Positions 18,078 to 25,779 of a DNA stretch of 64,000 nt are shown here, in pieces (the first letter of the stretch is position 1; each line of letters starts with the position of its first letter). A program made the position numbers and the translations under genes. The notes under the pieces are model-generated. The model made no database searches. It worked only from the letters and a program-made list of their open reading frames with translations, and was not told the origin of the DNA. Origin of the DNA: Nocardia ignorata NBRC 108230 (GTDB lineage: Bacteria; Actinomycetota; Actinomycetes; Mycobacteriales; Mycobacteriaceae); contig NZ_BDBI01000030.1 of assembly GCF_001612905.1 (NCBI RefSeq), forward strand, positions 62,001 to 126,000, written 5' to 3'.

Positions 18078-18186
18078 GCTTTCCCCTCCGAACGTGTCAG
18101 TGTTGCGCGGGTGGCGCGGTATGGTTCTGGTGAAGCCGCCAGGGAAAGTATGGTCACTGTCAAGACCTTTTGGACAGCAAAAAGCG

Positions 18187-18216
18187 TCTACAAACGTCTA
18201 CAGTTCTCTACGATGG
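18187..18216. promoter_or_regulatory. Three 10-bp-spaced TCTAC repeats, likely operator
   Basis: TCTACAAACG, TCTACAGTTC and TCTACGATGG follow each other at exact 10-bp intervals, one helical turn, immediately upstream of the XRE gene that starts at 18221. This is an expected arrangement for autoregulation by a helix-turn-helix protein. Confidence 0.45.
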
Positions 18217-18220
18217 CTGC

Positions 18221-18667
18221 ATGTCCAGTCGGGGCGAGCAGGGGAGACTCGTAGGCGCGCGGTTGCGGCGGCTGCGGGAAGAAGCCGGATTGTCCTTGGC
18301 GGGGTTGGCCACCCGCGTTCCGTACAGCCGGGCCGCGCTCGGTCACTACGAAACCGGCACGCGCGCCGCGCCTTCCGAGGTGATCGACTGGTACGAGCGG
18401 GTGCACGCCCAGGCGGTGCCTGCCCTCCCCCGCGCGCGACGCGATCCACGCGCGGCCGACGCGGCCCTCGCCGCCGCTATCGCGCATCGGACCGGCCGTC
18501 CCCTCATCGAGATCGGCCGCCCGCACCAGGGTGATTCGGGGTACTTCTGTCCGTTCCGGATCGACGGGTTGATCGAGGGTGAGGCGGCGGGCACCGACGC
18601 GACCACCGCGCTGCGTTCGGCGCTGCGGGCGATCGGCGACGAGCTGGGGCGGGCGGGCAAGCGCTAG
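18221..18667 (+). CDS. XRE family helix-turn-helix regulator, short
   Basis: 148-aa protein. The N-terminal HTH reads GARLRRLREEAGLSLAGLAT followed by RVPYSRAALGHYETGTRA, a Cro/CI-type fold of about 60 residues. The C-terminal part has an Ala-rich linker and SGYFCPFRIDGLIEGEAAGT. It lacks the long C-terminal domain of the XRE proteins that usually pair with DUF397 genes. Three phased repeats in its leader suggest autoregulation. Its last four bases overlap the end of the convergent WS/DGAT gene. Confidence 0.78.
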   Translation: MSSRGEQGRLVGARLRRLREEAGLSLAGLATRVPYSRAALGHYETGTRAAPSEVIDWYERVHAQAVPALPRARRDPRAADAALAAAIAHRTGRPLIEIGRPHQGDSGYFCPFRIDGLIEGEAAGTDATTALRSALRAIGDELGRAGKR

Positions 18668-20046
18668 CCGCGCACGGCGTCCACCGCTTCGGCGAGCAGG
18701 GCCAGGTACCGATCCGGATCCGGCACGGCCGCTTTGTCGGAATGCACGGAGAGCGTGATGGTCTCGCCGAGCCCGTGGATGCCGTGAGTCAGGTGCATGA
18801 CGGTGCCGAGCGCCGGAAATCCGCCGGTGAACAGGACCGGTGCGCCCGCGAAGGTGAGGTCGGCGGCGCCACGATTCACGCTGGAGACGACGGTGTTGCC
18901 GTCGATCGCCTGCGGTGGCGTGTCGAGATCGGCGCGGGCGACGTCACGCACCGCGAACAGCGCGGGAACGGTGTCACCGACTCGATCCCGCACGGCGAGA
19001 AGCGGATTCAGCGCGCGTTCACGACGGGTTCGCAGTTCGTCGGCGATCAGTTCGGCACGGGCGCGCAGGTCGGATTCCTCGATGTGCAGGTCGATGGACA
19101 GGCTCCGGTAGTTGTTGTGCGCGTCGCTCGATGCGGGCACGGCCATCGGCAGTGCGGCGCCGAGGCGTTCCGGTGCTCGACCGTGCTCGGTGAGGTAGGT
19201 GGTGAGTGCGCGCGAAATCGCCGTCAGCGCAAGCACTGTCACTGTGACGTGCGGGCGGCGGAGCGTGTCCGCGGTGACGACGAGCATGCGGACCTGATGG
19301 TCGAGCGCCGCGACGGGCCGCATCGTGTTGAAAGCGCCGGGCGTGAAGCCGGTTGTGGGCGCGGGCACTTCACCGGCGGCGGTGCGCTCGGCGAGGTCCC
19401 GTTGGGCACGCCCCGCCGCCAGACCACGGCGGAACGTCGCGACCAGCTGCTGGGGAAAACGTAGTACCCCAAGCACACTCGGATCCATCCATCCACAGAG
19501 TTGTCCCCAGTAATCCACAGGGCTCACCGGCTTTTTCCCAGGATCCACTCGGTGTTTCACCGAGTTATCCACAGGGACACCGGGAACCCTGTGGATAAAC
19601 AGGGATCTGGTGAGTGCGGCCGCACGGGTGCCGTCGGCGAGAGCATGGGAGATCTGAACCACCGCGACCAGCGACGGCCCGGTCGACATCGGCGCATCGC
19701 GAACGCCACGGAAAACGTGTAGCCGCCAGGGTCGTTCGGTGGCGTCGACGCCGGTGCCCAGAAGTTCGCCGAGCCGGTCGAGCAGAGTGGGCCACGGCAG
19801 GCCGTCGGGCCGGTGGGCAATGAATTGCTGGGGAATGAATTCGGCCGGGATCCAGTGCGGATAGTCGAGGTCTCGCGCGGTCTCGCGCAACCGGCGGCAC
19901 AGATCGGGAATGAGCGCTACGCGTTCGGCAACGGCGGCGCGCAGTTCGTCAGTAGGAGTAGGGGTTTCGGCGAAACAGTAGAGCAGGAACACATCATTGG
20001 CGGTGCGGCGCGACAGCCAGAACATCGTCGCGTCGCGCGGGGCCAT
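18664..20046 (-). CDS. WS/DGAT family O-acyltransferase with altered catalytic motif
   Basis: 460-aa member of the wax ester synthase/diacylglycerol acyltransferase family, which makes triacylglycerol or wax esters from acyl-CoA in actinobacteria. It starts MAPRDATMFWLSRRTANDVF at 20046. The catalytic box, normally HHxxxDG, reads SHALADG: the first His is Ser while the second His, the general base, remains. The C-terminal half has SSVNRGAADLTFAGAPV, resembling the NVPGP-type region. Activity is likely but not certain. DnaA-box-like palindromes lie inside the coding sequence at 19.5-19.6 kb. Confidence 0.85.
   Translation of the reverse strand: MAPRDATMFWLSRRTANDVFLLYCFAETPTPTDELRAAVAERVALIPDLCRRLRETARDLDYPHWIPAEFIPQQFIAHRPDGLPWPTLLDRLGELLGTGVDATERPWRLHVFRGVRDAPMSTGPSLVAVVQISHALADGTRAAALTRSLFIHRVPGVPVDNSVKHRVDPGKKPVSPVDYWGQLCGWMDPSVLGVLRFPQQLVATFRRGLAAGRAQRDLAERTAAGEVPAPTTGFTPGAFNTMRPVAALDHQVRMLVVTADTLRRPHVTVTVLALTAISRALTTYLTEHGRAPERLGAALPMAVPASSDAHNNYRSLSIDLHIEESDLRARAELIADELRTRRERALNPLLAVRDRVGDTVPALFAVRDVARADLDTPPQAIDGNTVVSSVNRGAADLTFAGAPVLFTGGFPALGTVMHLTHGIHGLGETITLSVHSDKAAVPDPDRYLALLAEAVDAVRG
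19491..19598. repeat. Group of DnaA-box-like 9-mers including a perfect palindrome
   Basis: TTATCCACAGGG (19565-19576) and CCCTGTGGATAA (19587-19598) are 12-bp perfect inverted repeats, each containing the consensus DnaA box TTATCCACA. TAATCCACAG (19511) and TTGTCCCCAG (19501) are near matches. All lie inside the WS/DGAT coding sequence, where they encode IHRVPGVPVDN. Confidence 0.6.
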
Positions 20047-20083
20047 TCTGGTCACCCGGCCACGATAGGCCACGCCGAGAGAA

Positions 20084-20110
20084 GGCCCCGAGTCCTATCG
20101 ACCCGGGGCC
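20084..20110 (-). terminator. Hairpin between DUF397 and WS/DGAT genes
   Basis: GGCCCCG (20084-20090) pairs with CGGGGCC (20104-20110) downstream of the leftward DUF397 gene. No T-run is seen, so it is a weak terminator candidate. Confidence 0.4.
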
Positions 20111-20140
20111 CGGACTGCCCGGTTCAGGCGCATTCGCGGT

Positions 20141-20350
20141 TCAGCCGCGCGCGAACTGTCCCGCGGTGACGTCGGCGAGAAACGCTCGCCACGCTCCTGG
20201 TCCGAAGGCCAGCACGGGGCCACGCCCGTGATCCTTGGTGTCGCGGACCGCGATCTCGCCGCCGGTGAGAAAGGCGACTTCCACGCAGTTTCCATCGGGA
20301 CCGCTGTAGGTGCTCTTGCGCCACACAGCGCCCGTCACATCAACCTCCAC
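20141..20350 (-). CDS. DUF397 domain protein
   Basis: 69-aa protein with the whole DUF397 signature: WRKSTYSGPDGNCVEVAF, then VRDTKDHGRGPVLAFGPGAW. These small proteins are usually encoded next to an XRE regulator of about 280 aa and act with it, as in the BldB/Abp systems of Streptomyces. Here no such partner is adjacent; the nearest XRE genes lie 1.5 kb away across the WS/DGAT gene. The GTG start at 20350 has AAAGGAG about ten bases upstream. Confidence 0.88.
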   Translation of the reverse strand: MEVDVTGAVWRKSTYSGPDGNCVEVAFLTGGEIAVRDTKDHGRGPVLAFGPGAWRAFLADVTAGQFARG

Positions 20351-20434
20351 AGCACTTGCTCCTTTGCATCAGTGAGAACGGGATAACACCGCCGAATCGG
20401 TTCAGCATTTCCGATTTACGGCGCGACCGACGAG

Positions 20435-20587
20435 TTACTTCGTGGCACCCACAGCACTGCCACCCGGAACGCGCAACCGATCGGCACGAACCAGCGCATG
20501 AGGCGTTTCCGCCTCCGGGGGCTGCCCCCGCGGAAGAAACACTAGCAGGTCTTCCGCAAGTTTGCGGATGAGAATTTGCTTTCTCAT
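20435..20587 (-). CDS. Small conserved-looking protein, unknown
   Basis: 50-aa frame starting MRKQILIRKLAEDLLVFLPR, with AAGG upstream, then EAETPHALVRADRLRVPGGS. The amphipathic N-terminus and good codon bias suggest a real gene. An in-frame ATG at 20650 would add 21 residues of poorer sequence. It lies 84 bp upstream of the DUF397 gene on the same strand and may be cotranscribed. No function can be given. Confidence 0.5.
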   Translation of the reverse strand: MRKQILIRKLAEDLLVFLPRGQPPEAETPHALVRADRLRVPGGSAVGATK

Positions 20588-20770
20588 ATCCGTTTGCCAA
20601 CCTTGCGAAGGTTCGGGTTTGCGGCGGCATTGCCGAAGCCTCTTACCCATTCCCCGCAGGCTCTACACATGCGGATTTACTTCCATGTTATTGGTTCGTG
20701 ATACGTCACATTCCTGCTCGTCTCACAGGCCACATGAGCACCATCCGAGGTGGGCGTGGATCATGGGGGA

Positions 20771-21256
20771 ATGATCTCCCGTGACCGCGACGCCGCAGGT
20801 CGTGCCCGTAACGACCGCCCACGCGACCGACTCGGCCGTCTACTGCCGCCCGGCAGTGCCGGAGTCGCCCGAATTCCCGACGATCTCGAGTTGACCCCCC
20901 AGCAAACTCTGACCTTCGCCCAGCAACTGCTGGACGACGGATTGGCATTCAACGCACACGAGGTTTTGGAGGCGGCCTGGAAGAACGGGCCGGTTGCCGA
21001 GCGGATGCTCTGGCAGGGTCTTGCCCAATATGCCGTCGGCCTGACCCACATCCAGCGCGGCAACACCAAGGGCGCGACTACGCTGCTGCAGCGCGCCTGC
21101 GAGCGGCTCGGCGCCTACCCGGCGAATGCCCAGCAGCACGATGTCGACCGTGCGGGCCTGATCTCCTACGCCGAGCAGCTGCTCGACGCCATCGACGGCG
21201 GCGCCCAGCTCACCGACGAACAGCTGCGGCCGAGGCTGCGTCGCACGACCGACTAG
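20771..21256 (+). CDS. DUF309 domain protein
   Basis: 161-aa helical protein. The DUF309 region (residues about 45-115) contains DDGLAFNAHEVLEAAWKN, the conserved FxAHExxE-W motif, and LWQGLAQYAVGLTHIQRGN. Conserved His and Glu suggest a metal or catalytic role, but the family has no settled function. The start is uncertain: the ATG at 20771 is used, with alternative GTGs up to 21 bases earlier. The gene ends 10 bp before gluQ, so cotranscription is likely. Confidence 0.85.
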   Translation: MISRDRDAAGRARNDRPRDRLGRLLPPGSAGVARIPDDLELTPQQTLTFAQQLLDDGLAFNAHEVLEAAWKNGPVAERMLWQGLAQYAVGLTHIQRGNTKGATTLLQRACERLGAYPANAQQHDVDRAGLISYAEQLLDAIDGGAQLTDEQLRPRLRRTTD

Positions 21257-21266
21257 GATCGGACAG

Positions 21267-22187
21267 GTGTCCAGTTCACCAGGTGCAGGCCGCTACGCCC
21301 CGAGCCCCTCGGGCGAGCTCCACCTGGGCAATCTGCGCACCGCCATCCTGGCCTGGCTCTACGCCCGCACCACCGGGCGCGCGTTCCGGATGCGCATCGA
21401 CGACCTCGACCGCGTCCGCCCGGGAGCGGCACAACGCCAGCTCGACGACCTCGCCGCCATCGGGCTCGACTGGGACGGGCCGGTGCTGCGGCAATCCGAC
21501 CGGCTCGCGGTCTACGAGTCGACGATCGAGGAACTCACCGCGGCCGGGCGCACCTACGAATGTTTCTGCACCAGACGCGAAATCCAGCAGGCCGCCGCCG
21601 CACCGCACGGTCCGATGGGCGCCTACCCCGGCACCTGCCGCACCCTCACCGACGCACAGCGTGCCGCTCGCCGAGCCGAAGGCCGTTCACCCGCAGTGCG
21701 ATTGCGCGCCGACGTGACCGACTACGAGATCACCGACCTGCGCCACGGCCGCTACCGAGGCGCCGTCGACGATCTGGTGCTGCGCCGGGGTGACGGCATC
21801 CCCGCCTACAACCTCACCGTCGTTGTCGACGATGCCGCCCAGGGTGTGGATCAAGTGGTGCGCGGCGAAGATCTGCTGCCGTCCACCCCGCGCCAGGCCT
21901 ATCTCGCCGACCTGCTCGGCCTGCCACGGCCCATCTACGCCCATGTTCCGTTGGTACTCAACACCGAAGGTAAGAGACTCGCCAAACGTGATGGGGCGGT
22001 GAGCCTTTCCGATCAGATGGCGCTCGGCAACACGCCCGGCGACGTGGTGGCGGCGATCGCCGATTCACTCGGATATGCCGCTCGTACAACGGCAGAGCTC
22101 CGCCAGGTTTTCGACCCGGCGCGCATCCCGGAGAAACCATGGATACTCGAGCCTATCGGGTTGTTCCAACCAGACCGATGTCCGTAA
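21267..22187 (+). CDS. gluQ: Glutamyl-Q tRNA(Asp) synthetase
   Basis: 306-aa paralogue of glutamyl-tRNA synthetase that lacks the anticodon-binding domain. It attaches glutamate to the queuine base of tRNA-Asp at position 34. The HIGH-like motif is SPSGELHLGNLRTAI near residue 12, the KMSKS-like loop is GKRLAKRDGAVSL near residue 240, and a Cys-x-Cys (ECFCTRRE) with a later Cys (YPGTCR) supports a zinc site. The length fits the family. It starts with GTG just after the DUF309 gene. It makes sense with the queuosine genes yhhQ and tgt 1.5-2.3 kb downstream, because its substrate is queuosine-modified tRNA. Confidence 0.93.
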   Translation: MSSSPGAGRYAPSPSGELHLGNLRTAILAWLYARTTGRAFRMRIDDLDRVRPGAAQRQLDDLAAIGLDWDGPVLRQSDRLAVYESTIEELTAAGRTYECFCTRREIQQAAAAPHGPMGAYPGTCRTLTDAQRAARRAEGRSPAVRLRADVTDYEITDLRHGRYRGAVDDLVLRRGDGIPAYNLTVVVDDAAQGVDQVVRGEDLLPSTPRQAYLADLLGLPRPIYAHVPLVLNTEGKRLAKRDGAVSLSDQMALGNTPGDVVAAIADSLGYAARTTAELRQVFDPARIPEKPWILEPIGLFQPDRCP

Positions 22188-22230
22188 CGTACGCAACGAC
22201 CGATCTACTGATCACGACGAGGACGAATTT

Positions 22231-22923
22231 ATGACCAGCGGTGGTTACGACCCCAATCAGTACCCGCAGGGCGGTCAGCCCGGCGGCTACGGCCAGGACC
22301 CCTACGGCCAGCAGCAGCCGGGTTACGGACAGCAGCAGCCTTACGGTCAGCCGAACCCGGGATACGGCCAGCCGGTGCCCGGTTACGGGCAGGCCGACCC
22401 GTACGGTCAGCAGCAGCCCGCCTACGGCCAGCAGCCGTACGGGCAGCCGCAGCCCGGTTACGGTGCCGATCCGTACAACCAGCAGGGATTCGGTGGCGCG
22501 CAGGCCGGTGACCTCGGCACGCGCTTCGGCGCTCGGTTCATCGACGGCCTGATCGTCGGTATTCCGATGGCGATCGTCAACTTCATCCTGCCCGCCAGCA
22601 TGTTGGTCACGTTCGTGGTCATCCCGATCCTGAGCACCCTGGCGCTCGTCGGCTACAACGTCGCCATGGAGGTGACCCAGGGCGCGACGGTCGGCAAGAA
22701 GCTGCTCGGCCTGCGCGTGGTCGCCCCCGGTGGTGCGCCGAAGCTGACCCCTGAGGTTTCCATCAAGCGCAACATCTACCTGGTGCCCTCGGTCATCTAC
22801 TGCCTCGGCAACCTGGCCACCGCGGGCCTGGGGATCTACATCGCGGTCACCATCAACAACGACCCGAACAAGCAGGGCTGGCACGACAAGTTCGCAGGCG
22901 GAACTCAGGTCGTCAAGGGCTGA
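22231..22923 (+). CDS. RDD family membrane protein with Gln/Gly/Tyr-rich tail
   Basis: 230-aa protein. Residues 1-90 are a low-complexity tail of repeated PGYGQ and PYGQQQP units. The RDD domain follows: LGTRFGARFIDGLIVGIPMA, where Arg and Asp mark the family name, then a second membrane segment and VGKKLLGLRVVAPGG. RDD proteins are small multi-span membrane proteins of mostly unknown, possibly transport, function. The neighbour at 22998 has the same tail-plus-membrane design. The start ATG at 22231 follows GACGAGGA. Confidence 0.85.
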   Translation: MTSGGYDPNQYPQGGQPGGYGQDPYGQQQPGYGQQQPYGQPNPGYGQPVPGYGQADPYGQQQPAYGQQPYGQPQPGYGADPYNQQGFGGAQAGDLGTRFGARFIDGLIVGIPMAIVNFILPASMLVTFVVIPILSTLALVGYNVAMEVTQGATVGKKLLGLRVVAPGGAPKLTPEVSIKRNIYLVPSVIYCLGNLATAGLGIYIAVTINNDPNKQGWHDKFAGGTQVVKG

Positions 22924-22947
22924 TTCAGCTCCGACCTGCGAAACCAC

Positions 22948-22982
22948 CAAGGGGCGCTTCCGGATTCCGGAAGCGCCCCTTG
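22948..22982. terminator. Bidirectional terminator, long hairpin
   Basis: CAAGGGGCGCTTCCGGA and TTCCGGAAGCGCCCCTTG form a perfect stem of about 17 bp between the convergent RDD and DUF4190 genes, with A-rich and T-containing flanks on both sides. Confidence 0.85.
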
Positions 22983-22997
22983 TGTTGACCGCGAAAG

Positions 22998-23558
22998 TCA
23001 GTAGGTGGACGAAGAATCCATCCCGCCGACCACACCGAGGACCACGACGAAAACGATGTAGAGCAGCCAGAGCACCAGGGAGATGGCACCGATCCAGATG
23101 CCGGCCTGCGCCATCCCCTTGCCTTCACCGCCGCGTTCCTTGATCTGGTTGATCGCCATCACACCGAGGATGATGCCGACGATCGAACCGACACCGCAGC
23201 TGCACAGGCCGATCAGCGACGACGCCAGCGCGCCGATGGCGAGGCCGTTGGTGCCCTGCGGCTGGGGGTACCCACCGTATGGGTTGTAGGCCCCGGCCGC
23301 CGGATACCCGCCGTACTGCGGCTGCTGCGGATACTGCGGCGCCGCAGGCTGCTGATAATTCGGATACTGCGGCTGCGACGGCGGCTGCTGCTGCGGGTAT
23401 TGCGGCGCGGACTGCTGCGGGTTGGACGGGTAGCTCGAAGGCTGCGACGGCGGGGCGGTCGGGTACTGCGGCACCGAACCCGGCGCGCCGGATTCCGGGG
23501 ACACGCCGGAACCGCCGTACTGCTTCCACCACTCGTCGGAATCGCCGGGATTCGTCAT
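22998..23558 (-). CDS. DUF4190-type membrane protein with Pro/Gln/Tyr-rich tail
   Basis: 186-aa protein. Residues 1-105 are low complexity (YPQQPQYGGYPAAGAYNPYG). The C-terminal 80 residues hold two membrane spans: ALASSLIGLCSCGVGSIVGI and ISLVLWLLYIVFVVVLGVVG, joined by INQIKERGGEGKGMAQAG, the conserved DUF4190 loop. No function is established. The start ATG at 23558 is chosen over one six codons upstream, which has no ribosome site. Confidence 0.85.
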   Translation of the reverse strand: MTNPGDSDEWWKQYGGSGVSPESGAPGSVPQYPTAPPSQPSSYPSNPQQSAPQYPQQQPPSQPQYPNYQQPAAPQYPQQPQYGGYPAAGAYNPYGGYPQPQGTNGLAIGALASSLIGLCSCGVGSIVGIILGVMAINQIKERGGEGKGMAQAGIWIGAISLVLWLLYIVFVVVLGVVGGMDSSSTY

Positions 23559-23642
23559 TGCTACAGCGTATTGCATAGGCGTTTGGAGCGCTGGCGCGCT
23601 CGAGGCGGGGGCCCGCGTGCCCCTGCTGGGAAGATGTAACCC

Positions 23643-24416
23643 GTGACTGATACGAATTCGCTCGACAAACCCGCTGAATCTGGGCACCCCGCGCCGGAGC
23701 ATGCGGCATTCGCCCAGGTAGCGCGGGGGTTCTATCCGGTAATCGTCGCCGTGTTCACCGCGACGCTGATCATCTCCAATATCTGCGCCACCAAGGGCGT
23801 GGAGTTCTTCTCCGGCAGTTCGGTCGTGCTCGGCCCGCTGCAGATCCTGCCGATCGCCACCGACGGCGCCTTCTTCCTGTTCCCCCTGGCCTACATCCTG
23901 GGTGACGTGCTCAGCGAGGTCTACGGCTTCCGCGCCACTCGCCACGCCATCTACACCGGTTTCGCGGCGCTGCTGCTCACCGTCGGCTGCTTCTTCGTCG
24001 CCGTCCGGCTGCCTGCCGCCGGTTTCTACGAGAACCAGGAAGCGTTCCGCACCGTCCTCGGCACCACCCCGCAGCTGGTGCTCGCCGGGCTCGCCGGGTA
24101 CTTCGTCGGCCAGTTGCTGAACTCGGCGACGCTGGTGTTCATCAAGGAACGCACCAAGGAAAAGCACCTGTGGGCCCGGCTGATCGGGTCGACCGTGGTC
24201 GGCGAGTTCGCCGACACCCTGATCTTCTGCTCGATCGCCGCCCCGGCGATCGGCATCGACACCTGGCAGTCGTTCGTCAACTTCGTGATCGTCGGCTTCG
24301 TCTGGAAGACCGTGTGCGAGGTGCTCGTCCTGCCCATCACTTACCGCGTCATAGCCATCCTGAAGAAAAAGGAGCCGACCTACGCTCCCGCGAAGGTCGA
24401 CGCGCTACACGACTGA
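23643..24416 (+). CDS. yhhQ: Queuosine precursor transporter, YhhQ/VUT-1 family
   Basis: 257-aa inner-membrane protein of the YhhQ family, which imports queuosine precursors such as preQ0/preQ1 (queuine in some bacteria). Six or so hydrophobic segments are seen, with the family blocks ISNICATKGVEFF, LAYILGDVLSEVYGFRATRH and STVVGEFADTLIFCSIAA. It starts with GTG at 23643. It is convergent with tgt, and gluQ lies 1.5 kb upstream. No synthesis gene (queC/D/E/F) or maturation gene (queA/queG/queH) is in the window, so uptake plus exchange by Tgt is the visible part of the pathway. Confidence 0.92.
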   Translation: MTDTNSLDKPAESGHPAPEHAAFAQVARGFYPVIVAVFTATLIISNICATKGVEFFSGSSVVLGPLQILPIATDGAFFLFPLAYILGDVLSEVYGFRATRHAIYTGFAALLLTVGCFFVAVRLPAAGFYENQEAFRTVLGTTPQLVLAGLAGYFVGQLLNSATLVFIKERTKEKHLWARLIGSTVVGEFADTLIFCSIAAPAIGIDTWQSFVNFVIVGFVWKTVCEVLVLPITYRVIAILKKKEPTYAPAKVDALHD

Positions 24417-24428
24417 CGCCGGTCAGGT

Positions 24429-24489
24429 GATCACCACGCTCTGGTGGCGGCATCGCCCGAGAGCCCCCCGCCACCAGAGCGTGGTGATC
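24429..24489. terminator. Bidirectional terminator, 22-bp perfect hairpin
   Basis: Positions 24429-24450 (GATCACCACGCTCTGGTGGC and on) and 24468-24489 are perfect inverted repeats of 22 bp with a 17-base loop, placed between convergent yhhQ and tgt. Confidence 0.85.
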
Positions 24490-24505
24490 GGACGTCCGGC
24501 GCCGC

Positions 24506-25759
24506 CTACTGCCCCGGCGCTTTGATACGGCCCTGCCACTGGCCGAGGAATTCCTTCTTGAACTCGTCGAAGTAGCCGCCTTCGATGCTCGCCCGGATCC
24601 GGTCGACCAGGCGGACGGTGAATCGCTCGTTGTGGATGGTGCACAGCGTCGCCGAGAGCATCTCCTTGGCCTTGAACAGGTGATGCAGGTAGGCGCGGGT
24701 GTAGTGCGCGCAGGTGTAGCAGTCGCAGTTCTCGTCGATGGGGGTGAAATCGCGGCGGAAGCGGCTGGTGTTGATGTTGAACCGGCCCTCGTCGACGTAG
24801 ATCGCCGCATTGCGCGCCACTCGCGAGGGGTTCACGCAGTCGAAGGTGTCGGCCCCGTTCTCGATGGCGACGAACATGTCCTCGGGCTCGCTGATGCCGA
24901 GCATGTGCCTCGGTTTGGCCTCGGGCAGCTCGTCGCAGCACCAGCCGACGATGGTGCCGAGATTGTGTTTCTCCAGCGCACCGCCGATGCCGTACCCGTC
25001 GAATTCCGTTCCGCCACTGCCCCGGATGGATTCGAGTTCACGACAGGCCTTGCGGCGCAGGTCTTCGTACTGCGCGCCCTGGATCACCGCGAACAGCGCC
25101 TGGTAGGGCCGATGCGTGCGGGCGCCGGTGAGCCGTTCGTGCTCGTCGATGCAGCGTTGCGCCCACTCGTGCGTGCGCTGCAGCGACTTCTCCTGGTAGC
25201 CACGGGTATTCATCAGGGTGGTGAGTTCGTCGAAGGCGAACATGATGTCGGCGCCGAGCTGATGCTGGATACCCATCGACACCTCGGGGGTGAACCGGTG
25301 CTTCGAGCCGTCGAGGTGGGAACGGAAGGTGACACCGTCGTCGTCGACGGTGGCGAGCCGCTCCTTGCCCGCCGCGATCACCTGATCGGAGCGCACCCCC
25401 ACCGCCTCCATCGCGAGCACCTTCTTGAAACCCACACCCAGCGACATCACCTGGAAACCACCGCTGTCGGTGAAGGTCGGCCCGTCCCAGTTCATGAACT
25501 TCCCGAGCCCACCGGCCTCGTCGACGATGTCGGACCCCGGCTGCAGATACAGGTGGTAGGCGTTGGCGAGCAGCGCCTGCGCCCCCAGCTCCTTCATCGT
25601 CTCCGGCAGCACCGCCTTCACCGACGCCTTCGTCCCCACCGGAATGAAGGCGGGCGTCGCGATCTCCCCGTGCGGCGTGCTGATGACGCCGGTACGCCCG
25701 TGCCGGTCCCCGTCGAGACGGGTACCTACCGTGAAGGAGAATTCGCTGCTGTCGGCCAC
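24506..25759 (-). CDS. tgt: tRNA-guanine transglycosylase
   Basis: 417-aa enzyme that swaps guanine-34 for a 7-deazaguanine base in tRNAs with GUN anticodons. Seen are TDSGGFQVMSLG, the Asp-containing FAFDELTTLM, FDCVNPSRVARNAAIY and the zinc site CDCYTCAHYTRAYLHHLF. The base-recognition loop, which in most bacterial Tgt reads GGLAVGE, is here GIGGALEKHNLGTIVG, so preference for preQ1, preQ0 or queuine cannot be assumed. It starts with GTG (VADSSEFSF). The yhhQ transporter and gluQ nearby support a salvage-based queuosine pathway. Confidence 0.94.
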   Translation of the reverse strand: MADSSEFSFTVGTRLDGDRHGRTGVISTPHGEIATPAFIPVGTKASVKAVLPETMKELGAQALLANAYHLYLQPGSDIVDEAGGLGKFMNWDGPTFTDSGGFQVMSLGVGFKKVLAMEAVGVRSDQVIAAGKERLATVDDDGVTFRSHLDGSKHRFTPEVSMGIQHQLGADIMFAFDELTTLMNTRGYQEKSLQRTHEWAQRCIDEHERLTGARTHRPYQALFAVIQGAQYEDLRRKACRELESIRGSGGTEFDGYGIGGALEKHNLGTIVGWCCDELPEAKPRHMLGISEPEDMFVAIENGADTFDCVNPSRVARNAAIYVDEGRFNINTSRFRRDFTPIDENCDCYTCAHYTRAYLHHLFKAKEMLSATLCTIHNERFTVRLVDRIRASIEGGYFDEFKKEFLGQWQGRIKAPGQ

Positions 25760-25779
25760 CCGCCCATGGTGCCAGGGCG

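Noticed and set aside
19491..19598. Chromosomal or element replication origin
   Set aside because: DnaA boxes are few and inside a gene, without an AT-rich unwinding region or dnaA/dnaN neighbours.
22260..22490. Short repeats as a CRISPR or minisatellite array
   Set aside because: They are codon repeats of the Gly/Tyr/Gln-rich tail of the RDD protein and vary in length and sequence; no array with spacers is present anywhere in the window.
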